From positions 1 through 9,661 of the forward strand of contig CAZYAN010000080.1 in NCBI GenBank assembly GCA_964645585.1: DNA of 9,661 nt, read 5' to 3'. The DNA comes from DATGSL01 sp964645585 (lineage in GTDB: Bacteria > Verrucomicrobiota > Verrucomicrobiia > Opitutales > T3Sed10-336). The notes under the pieces are model-generated. The model saw nothing but the letters and a program-made list of their open reading frames with translations, made no database searches and was not told the origin of the DNA. Position 1 is the stretch's first letter. The number at the start of each line of letters is the position of its first letter. Positions 1 through 5,275 of this stretch are shown here, in pieces. The translations under genes were made by a program, and so were the position numbers.

Positions 1-416
1 GCGGAGGAGGCGGGGCGACGGTGATCGTCGACAACAGCGACTCCGGTTTCAGCGCCTCCGGCAACTGGAGCGTCACCGCGTGGGCATCGGACAAATACGG
101 CAGCAACTACCGCTATCGCAATACGGCTTCGGTCAGCGATGTCGCCACTTGGACAGCGAATCTTCCTTCCTCGGGAAGTTACAAGGTTTACGTTTGGTGG
201 ACAGAATCTTCCAATCGAGCGACTTCGGCACCTTATTTTGTCGATTACGCCGGCGGCAGCCAGCTCGTGTATGCTGACCAGACTGACGACGGCGGACAGT
301 GGAACTTGCTGGGAACCTTCCAGATGAACGCCGGCGCCAACACCGTTCGCCTTTCGTGCTGGACGAGCAGCGGAAGCGTCGTGATTGCCGATGCGATCAA
401 GTGGGAGAAGCAATAA
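1..416 (+). CDS. C-terminal part of a protein ending in a golvesin C-terminal-like (Xly CBD-like) domain; 5' end outside window
   Basis: The frame is open from base 3 to the TAA at 414-416 and has no stop upstream, so the true start lies before the window. The GTG at 21 is not a convincing start because it follows a Gly-rich linker (GGGGAT) and falls exactly at the beginning of a domain. The next ~130 residues read as one beta-sandwich module: VIVDNSDSGFS, then SNYRYRN, WTANLPSSGSYKVYVWW, SNRATSAPY, GGQWNLLGTF and a terminal IADAIKWEKQ. This pattern is typical of the golvesin C-terminal-like/Xly carbohydrate-binding-like domain, usually appended to secreted esterases, lyases, peptidases or delamination proteins. 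It probably helps the unseen N-terminal part bind a polysaccharide or surface; the catalytic function cannot be deduced. It converges with the epimerase gene, leaving a 34 bp gap with no strong terminator. Confidence 0.88.
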   Translation, partial: GGGGATVIVDNSDSGFSASGNWSVTAWASDKYGSNYRYRNTASVSDVATWTANLPSSGSYKVYVWWTESSNRATSAPYFVDYAGGSQLVYADQTDDGGQWNLLGTFQMNAGANTVRLSCWTSSGSVVIADAIKWEKQ

Positions 417-450
417 GATAAGCTGAGCACGCGGGCGGCGATGATCGATC

Positions 451-1656
451 TCAGTCGGCGAGCGCGGAGAAATCGAGAGGCGACTTATCTTCGAGAAGGG
501 CTGTCGCGAGAATCAGCGCGCGCGGGAGGTGAAACGGGTCCTTGACCGGGAGAGCGACAACTTCGTCGAACGGTTTTCCTTGGCGATCGAGACGCTGACG
601 CCACTCCCCGTGTTCGCGGTCGGGGAAAAATCGCTCAGACCAATCCCAGACACGATTCAGCCATTCCGTCGCCCACGTTTCCCCGGTTATGTGATGCGTG
701 AGCAACAACGCGTAGATCGCCTCGGTGTGCGGCCACCAGATCTTCGTTTCCGCGTGCGGCCACCACGGTTCTTTTCCGCGGCAGTCGATCCCGAGATAGA
801 TGCCGCCATACTCGGCATCCCATCCCGCTTCCAAATGATGGCGAATGGTGTCGATCGCTCTCCGCGCGAGCGCGCGATCCTTTCGGCGGGCGGCCTGATG
901 GAGCACAAACCACATCGACTCGATCGCGTGGCCCGGAACGACGACGCGTCCTTCCGGCGTATCCAAAAAGGCATCATTGCCGGCGAGATGCTCGAGAAGA
1001 AACGGCGCTTGCGGTCCCAGATGAGCCGACATGATTCGCTCGAGACACCAGTCGGTAAATTCCACAACATCGGACTCGGGCGCCACATCGGAAAGCTCTT
1101 GGCCTACTTCGAGCCCGAGCATTGCCGGGGCGTGCGCGCGGCGGATGCCGGATGGTTTTGTATAGGGCGCAAACCGATCGAAATCTGGGTCCCGCGTTAA
1201 CGGCGCGACGCGCCGGAAGATTCCGAGCGCCTCCTCCAGGTAGCGGTCTTCCCGCGTCGCCCGAAACAGTTCCGTCAGCCCGTAGACGACAAAGTAATCG
1301 GCGTAGGCGCTGATGGCCGGTTCGAGCGGTTCGCCGTCGCGGGAGACGCGAAAGACAAAAGCACCTTCCGAGTCGCGGCCGTGACGGAGCACGAATTCAG
1401 CGATGTCGCGGGCAATTTCCAGAAACCGCGGATTGCTGTCGATCCGGTTGTAGAGCGCGGCGAATGTCCAGATTGCCCGGCCTTGCGACCAAAGGTATTT
1501 GTCCTGCGAAATCACGGAGCCGTCATCACGCAGGCAGGTCAGAATCCCGCCGCGGGTTTCGTCAATGCCGTGGCTCAGCCAGAACGGAACGATGTTGTCC
1601 AGCAACAGCGTGCGGTAATGAGCAGCTGAAATGAGAAAATCCGTGCCGATATTCAT
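451..1656 (-). CDS. N-acylglucosamine 2-epimerase (AGE)/cellobiose 2-epimerase-family protein
   Basis: A 401-residue protein, the normal length for the AGE superfamily of (alpha/alpha)6-barrel sugar epimerases and isomerases. Family motifs appear in order: WSQGRAIWTFAALYN (about 56-70), SAYADYFVVYGLTEL (116-130), PGHAIESMWF (241-250), WWPHTEAIYALL (307-318), FFPDREHGEW (343-352) and DPFHLPRAL (373-381). His243 and His376 match the two histidines that act as general acid and base in N-acetylglucosamine 2-epimerase and cellobiose 2-epimerase. It is probably cytosolic, with no signal peptide. The frame extends upstream to 1884, but that extension reads through a tRNA gene, so I place the start at ATG 1656 (MNIGTD). 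No clear Shine-Dalgarno precedes it. The substrate (ManNAc, cellobiose, mannose or another sugar) cannot be told from sequence. With only 39 bp to the tRNA it probably shares the tRNA promoter or uses one inside the tRNA gene. Confidence 0.88.
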   Translation of the reverse strand: MNIGTDFLISAAHYRTLLLDNIVPFWLSHGIDETRGGILTCLRDDGSVISQDKYLWSQGRAIWTFAALYNRIDSNPRFLEIARDIAEFVLRHGRDSEGAFVFRVSRDGEPLEPAISAYADYFVVYGLTELFRATREDRYLEEALGIFRRVAPLTRDPDFDRFAPYTKPSGIRRAHAPAMLGLEVGQELSDVAPESDVVEFTDWCLERIMSAHLGPQAPFLLEHLAGNDAFLDTPEGRVVVPGHAIESMWFVLHQAARRKDRALARRAIDTIRHHLEAGWDAEYGGIYLGIDCRGKEPWWPHAETKIWWPHTEAIYALLLTHHITGETWATEWLNRVWDWSERFFPDREHGEWRQRLDRQGKPFDEVVALPVKDPFHLPRALILATALLEDKSPLDFSALAD

Positions 1657-1695
1657 GATTTCGCAAAGCTGACCGTATCGGCGCGGACGCAAGCA

Positions 1696-1780
1696 TGGTA
1701 CCCGGAGCCGGGGTCGAACCGGCACTCCCGAAGGAACCAGATTTTGAGTCTGGCGCGTCTGCCAATTCCGCCATCCGGGC
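1696..1780 (-). tRNA. tRNA-Leu (anticodon CAA)
   Basis: An 85-nt class II tRNA, read on the - strand. The acceptor arm GCCCGGA (1780-1774) pairs with TCCGGGT, with one G-U at the first pair. A D arm containing AATTGGCAGA follows. The anticodon stem CCAGA/TCTGG encloses the loop CTCAAAA, giving anticodon CAA (1746-1744), which decodes UUG. A variable arm containing TTCCTTCGGGAGT is typical of leucine tRNAs. The T arm is GCCGG-TTCGACC-CCGGC, and the 3' ACCA is encoded (1699-1696). All stems pair, so the gene looks functional. A reading frame through it gives the NWQTRQTQNLVP-type peptide often mis-annotated over leucine tRNAs. Confidence 0.97.
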
Positions 1781-1795
1781 CCGAAAGAATCCATC

Positions 1796-1823
1796 AATAA
1801 AGCAGGAAAGAACGCGAAGTAAA
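1796..1823 (-). promoter_or_regulatory. Putative sigma70-type promoter for tRNA-Leu
   Basis: On the - strand, TTTACT (1823-1818) as -35 and TTTATT (1801-1796) as -10 are separated by 16 bp; each matches the consensus at four of six positions. The predicted start near 1789 leaves a leader of roughly nine bases before the mature tRNA 5' end at 1780. Spacing and placement are reasonable but the hexamers are weak, so this is a candidate only. It may also drive the epimerase gene downstream. Confidence 0.4.
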
Positions 1824-1930
1824 CCAGTTTTTCCGGGTTTTGCATTGTGACGCGCAAACCGGCAGAGGTTCTCGTGCCCGCCAAGGTCGGGGGTTACGGG
1901 AGTTAAGCCGCCCGCGGAAAAAGTGCATAG

Positions 1931-1979
1931 AACAGAAGGAAACGAAGGAAACAAAGGCCAGAGGACGCTTTCTTCTGTT
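1931..1979. repeat. Short purine-rich tandem repeat flanked by an inverted repeat; resembles a dispersed intergenic repeat
   Basis: GAAGGAAAC occurs twice in tandem (1935-1943 and 1944-1952), followed by a partial third unit AAAGG. The block is bracketed by AACAGAAG (1931-1938) and its reverse complement CTTCTGTT (1972-1979). Translated on the + strand it reads TEGNEGNKG, a peptide I associate with spurious small ORFs annotated from dispersed intergenic repeats in Verrucomicrobia; that association is from memory. No credible gene lies here. The stretch 1781-2044 otherwise holds only the tRNA promoter and the GC-rich hairpin at 2005-2028. Confidence 0.5.
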
Positions 1980-2004
1980 TCTGAAAACTTCACCGCTTAC
2001 GGGG

Positions 2005-2028
2005 GCCGCGGCATCGCGGAGCCGCGGC
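2005..2028. repeat. GC-rich hairpin: GCCGCGGC arms with an 8-nt loop
   Basis: GCCGCGGC (2005-2012) and GCCGCGGC (2021-2028) surround ATCGCGGA. Because the arm is its own reverse complement, the copies pair as an 8-bp, all-GC stem with an 8-nt loop. It lies 16 bp beyond the stop codon of the six-gene operon (2045), so it could help end or protect that transcript. There is no following T-run on the - strand, so it is not a standard intrinsic terminator. It may instead belong to the same dispersed repeat as the GAAGGAAAC block beside it. Confidence 0.55.
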
Positions 2029-2044
2029 AGGAATTTCTCCCCGA

Positions 2045-4192
2045 CTATTCAAGGCTGAACCCGCGCGCGGAGTCAAAAAGGAGGACCCGCCGTGTCCCTT
2101 CGTCGATGCGGACGGTTTTCTCCCAAACGTGATTCCATTCATCGGGATTGGCGGTGTCGCCGATTTCCACTCGCAAGGGATGTTCGCCCGCGCCGAGCGG
2201 GATCCTCTCAAGAGCGACGCTCGGACCGTCGGATTTGAATCCGCGCGGCTTGTAGGTTTGGCTGACGAGCAACGTCTCGCCGGAATAGACGCGCAGCCGC
2301 ACCGGCGCGCGACGGCGGTCGGTCGCGATCCGTCCGCGCATGTGAACAGGCCGGCGCTCGAGTTCTTCGGCGGAAAATACCTGGCCTGCATCCATGAGTT
2401 CGCCCGGATGGCTGAACGAAATGACCAGAGACGGGCTTCGCGGGGGCGGCGCGTAAGAAAGGTCGCTTCCCAAGACAACGATCCCGGCCAGCGCGCTGGC
2501 GAGCACGATGCCCGCGCTCCAGGCGGTGGTTCTTGAGCGACGACGTTCTTTCGCGGCTTTCCCGCGGCGGAATTCCTCGGCGGCGGCTTGCAGTTCCGCG
2601 GGGCGCGTTCGGTCAAACTCGACGAAGCGGACCTTGGTTACGTCGGCGCGGCGCTTCCGGAAAATCGGCCGCCGCGTGCCCGCGATGCGATCGCGCAGCC
2701 ATTCGGCGCCTTCGCGAAAGACGCGATCGCCCGGGCCGCACCCGGCGACCAGGATACCTTCGGCGCCGCGCTGGAGGCAGTGCTCGAGCAGAAGGGGTGA
2801 GACCCACCCGGCGCACGGCACGGCTTTCACCTGAAAACCAGGAAGGGCCGGACAATCGCCGGTGGCCTTGTTGACCTGAAAGGAGGCGCCGGCTGACGAG
2901 GAGCAGAGGAAGGCCAGCAGCGGCCGTTTGGATTGATCGAGCTTATCGTCCACCCATTCATTCAGCTGCTCTTTGACCTGACGAATTTCCAGCCATGGGA
3001 GCGAGATGGCATCGGAATCGCACGCGCCGGTGCAGATGCCGCAGCCGACGCAGCGGTCGAGATCGACTTCCGCTTGCACCGGAATCCGTTTGCCGTCCGT
3101 GCGCGGGACCATCGTGATTGCGTCGAAGGGACAATCCTTTGAACAAAGCGTGCATCCGTTGCAGGCGTCGAGGTTGACCGCGGCCTTGCCGATCGGCGAC
3201 GACGTCCGTTTCTTCATCCACCACGGGGCGGAGACAAAGGCGGTTGTGCCGAACAGAAAGACGCCCCAGAGCGCGCCGCCGGTCAGGCGGTCGGCGAGAG
3301 CGATCGGCCACAGATACCACCAGTCCATTGAGAAACCATCCGAAACGGCACTCATGTCGGCCGGGTCCGCGCTGGTCGCCGGGACGATCGCGGCCAGGAC
3401 AAACAGAGTCGCGACGATCCAGGCGGTGAGGGGACGGCTCGTGAGAATTTTCGCACGGCTGACGCGGGACAGGTGCAGCCAGAGGCCGATGCCGATCGCG
3501 AGCGGCAGCAGCATGTGGGCAAAGAAAACGAGAAAGAACAGGAGAGACGGGACGCTGTCGTTGGTCAGGAACGAACTCGCGAGAGGCTCTCCGAATATCG
3601 GCAGCACGTCCAGGAAGCGGGCGCTCCCGTCGGCGATATGCTGCGCGCGAACATCCCAGACCAGCCAATACCCGGTCCAGCCAAGCAGCCAGGCGATGCC
3701 GAGCAAACCGGTTCCGGTTACCCAGGCGAGCCAGCGGGCTCCGAAAAAGCGCTTTGCCGCGACGATGCGCATGGCGTGGACGAGGACAAAGAAAATGAAT
3801 GCGTCCGAGCTGTACCGGTGAAGTGACCGGACCCATTGGCCGAGCCAGGAGCTTTCGCGCGCGGCTTCCAAGGAGGCGTAGGCATGATGAACGCTTGGGG
3901 AATACCAGAGAAGCAGTGCGATTCCCGATACGAGCGCGACCAAAAACGCGGTATTGGCGACCGCGCCGCTGTGGGTCAGCGGGTTCAGTTTTTCCGGAAT
4001 CGCCCGGTGGATCAATTTATCGATCCGGATGAAAAGATTATCGATCCGAACGAGCCATCCGTTCGCGCGCGCCGGGGGACCGGATGTGGCCTGATGAACC
4101 GGAGCCATTGGTTCGGCATCGTGCGCCTGCACGTTGAGGCGTTTGCGCGGCTTCGGCTTGCCCTTAGGAACAGGTTGTGTCGTTTGTGGCAT
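2045..4192 (-). CDS. Cytochrome b - 2x[4Fe-4S] ferredoxin - MvhD/FrhD-like - membrane-anchored C-terminal domain fusion protein
   Basis: A 715-residue redox fusion protein. Residues ~45-325 form a cytochrome b-like membrane domain with about six helices (approximately 79-98, 125-145, 155-178, 213-241, 255-273, 295-323). His125/His139 and His226/His240, each pair 14 apart, match the two b-heme ligand pairs. DWWYL at 290-294, after DPAD, sits where cytochrome b/subunit IV carries PEWYFL, suggesting a modified quinol site. Two 4Fe-4S motifs follow: Cys344/347/350/354-Pro and Cys381/384/387/391. Residues ~423-530 resemble the MvhD/FrhD hydrogenase iron-sulfur domain, with Cys430, Cys447, Cys460 and a VAGCGPGD motif at Cys485. 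A further helix (~557-577) exports a beta-rich C-terminal domain (~588-715) that I do not recognise. Predicted topology places the Fe-S and MvhD parts in the cytoplasm. It is last in the operon, 68 bp after the SCO gene. The ATG at 4192 has no clear Shine-Dalgarno. The domain calls are strong; the electron path is inferred. Confidence 0.9.
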   Translation of the reverse strand: MPQTTQPVPKGKPKPRKRLNVQAHDAEPMAPVHQATSGPPARANGWLVRIDNLFIRIDKLIHRAIPEKLNPLTHSGAVANTAFLVALVSGIALLLWYSPSVHHAYASLEAARESSWLGQWVRSLHRYSSDAFIFFVLVHAMRIVAAKRFFGARWLAWVTGTGLLGIAWLLGWTGYWLVWDVRAQHIADGSARFLDVLPIFGEPLASSFLTNDSVPSLLFFLVFFAHMLLPLAIGIGLWLHLSRVSRAKILTSRPLTAWIVATLFVLAAIVPATSADPADMSAVSDGFSMDWWYLWPIALADRLTGGALWGVFLFGTTAFVSAPWWMKKRTSSPIGKAAVNLDACNGCTLCSKDCPFDAITMVPRTDGKRIPVQAEVDLDRCVGCGICTGACDSDAISLPWLEIRQVKEQLNEWVDDKLDQSKRPLLAFLCSSSAGASFQVNKATGDCPALPGFQVKAVPCAGWVSPLLLEHCLQRGAEGILVAGCGPGDRVFREGAEWLRDRIAGTRRPIFRKRRADVTKVRFVEFDRTRPAELQAAAEEFRRGKAAKERRRSRTTAWSAGIVLASALAGIVVLGSDLSYAPPPRSPSLVISFSHPGELMDAGQVFSAEELERRPVHMRGRIATDRRRAPVRLRVYSGETLLVSQTYKPRGFKSDGPSVALERIPLGAGEHPLRVEIGDTANPDEWNHVWEKTVRIDEGTRRVLLFDSARGFSLE

Positions 4193-4260
4193 GAAAATTC
4201 GGAGTTGTCAGGAGTTCGCCGCTTCGGCCGGAGGCAAAGCAGACGACACCGGCCAATTTT

Positions 4261-5226
4261 TCATTCGGCCGCCGCGAGCGTCGGGCCACCAGGTTCCGGA
4301 CACTCGGCGAGCAAATGTTTCAGCGCGTCGCTCAGCCATGACTGGTGGCGGTCGCTCAGGGTGAGCCGAAAGGCAATCGTCCCTTTCTCATCGATCAAAA
4401 TGTACATATTCGCGTGATCGATCTGACCTGTATTCGGATCTCGAGTACGAGAGATGCTTAACGCGTCGAGAATCGCATTCACTTCGACGGGATCGCCGTT
4501 GAGAAAGTGAAACGCGGGAGCGTCCATACCGTAAGCGGCGGCCGTGCGGGCCATCAGGTCGAGGCTGTCGCCTTCCGGATCGAGTGAGATCGCCATCACG
4601 GTCAGGTTGCTCCGATCGGCCTCGCTTAATCCCGCGACCGCGTCCCGAGCCTGAAACAGGATCATCGGGCAAGCGGTGCCGCAGGTCGAATAGACGGCCG
4701 TCATCAACACGACCTTGCCCCGGCAGTCGTCAAGGTTGACCGGATCGCCGTGCTGATTGTGCAGTTCGATCCGGGGCGGGACGAGGGCGGTGCGAATGCG
4801 CTCCCCGGGAAACGGCAGAGTTTCCTCGGCTGCGGCGTCGCCCGCGGCCAGCCAGAGCAGACCGCCCGCGATCGTGGCGACCGTCATCAGCGCCGCCGCG
4901 CAAGGTGCGAGTAGCGCACGGCGTTCGAAGCGGACCATTTCGAGAAGCTGCCTGTGCCACAAGGCGATGATCAGAGCCTCGAGGAGCAGCGGTTCGGTCA
5001 GCATCACCCACGCGGCGCTCCACCGCATGGCACCTGAACCTGGGTCGTATCTAAAGCACCAGACGCGGAAGTCGGTGACGAACTTCCCCCAAAGCCCGTC
5101 ACCGATCGGCGAGAAAATCGTCACCGCGAGGAACGCCTGATAGAAAAGCATCGCGAGCAGCATAAACACCGGGAACTTCGGCCCGGAGAAGAAGCCGGTG
5201 ATTCGGCTGATCTTGGATGAATTCAT
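4261..5226 (-). CDS. SCO1/SenC-family copper chaperone with a three-helix membrane N-terminal domain
   Basis: A 321-residue protein. The C-terminal half (from about residue 140) is a thioredoxin-fold SCO domain: VNLDDCRGKVVLM, then STCGTACPM with Cys182 and Cys186 in the copper-binding CxxxCP motif, and His271 in DHANMYILID as the third copper ligand. SCO proteins deliver copper to the CuA centre of oxidase subunit II and may reduce its cysteines, matching the CuA subunit encoded in this operon. Unusually, the N-terminus has three predicted helices (about 18-38, 72-90, 108-128) instead of the usual single anchor, with a loop containing WCFRYDP. An odd helix number places the SCO domain outside the cytoplasm, as needed. 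I chose ATG 5226 because GGGAAGTGA lies 4 bases upstream. A longer frame from ATG 5295 overlaps the preceding gene and lacks such a site. The gap from the preceding gene is 49 bp. Confidence 0.9.
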   Translation of the reverse strand: MNSSKISRITGFFSGPKFPVFMLLAMLFYQAFLAVTIFSPIGDGLWGKFVTDFRVWCFRYDPGSGAMRWSAAWVMLTEPLLLEALIIALWHRQLLEMVRFERRALLAPCAAALMTVATIAGGLLWLAAGDAAAEETLPFPGERIRTALVPPRIELHNQHGDPVNLDDCRGKVVLMTAVYSTCGTACPMILFQARDAVAGLSEADRSNLTVMAISLDPEGDSLDLMARTAAAYGMDAPAFHFLNGDPVEVNAILDALSISRTRDPNTGQIDHANMYILIDEKGTIAFRLTLSDRHQSWLSDALKHLLAECPEPGGPTLAAAE

Positions 5227-5230
5227 ATCG

Positions 5231-5239
5231 TCACTTCCC
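5231..5239 (-). promoter_or_regulatory. Shine-Dalgarno site of the SCO gene
   Basis: GGGAAGTGA on the - strand, just before ATG 5226, is the clearest ribosome binding site in the operon. It decides between three in-frame starts (5295, 5241, 5226) in favour of 5226. The ATG at 5241 would place this sequence inside the coding region. Confidence 0.6.
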
Positions 5240-5275
5240 ATTTCTGTTTTGTCTGGCAGGCCGTCAGAGCCGCCG

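Noticed and set aside
1657..1884. N-terminal extension of the epimerase frame
   Set aside because: It translates the tRNA-Leu gene, a known annotation artefact; family length and motifs fit the start at 1656.
3006..3821. Long open frames on both strands overlapping the cytochrome b/Fe-S fusion
   Set aside because: The fusion frame carries heme, 4Fe-4S and MvhD motifs in order; the overlapping frames carry Arg/Ser-rich sequence with no motifs.
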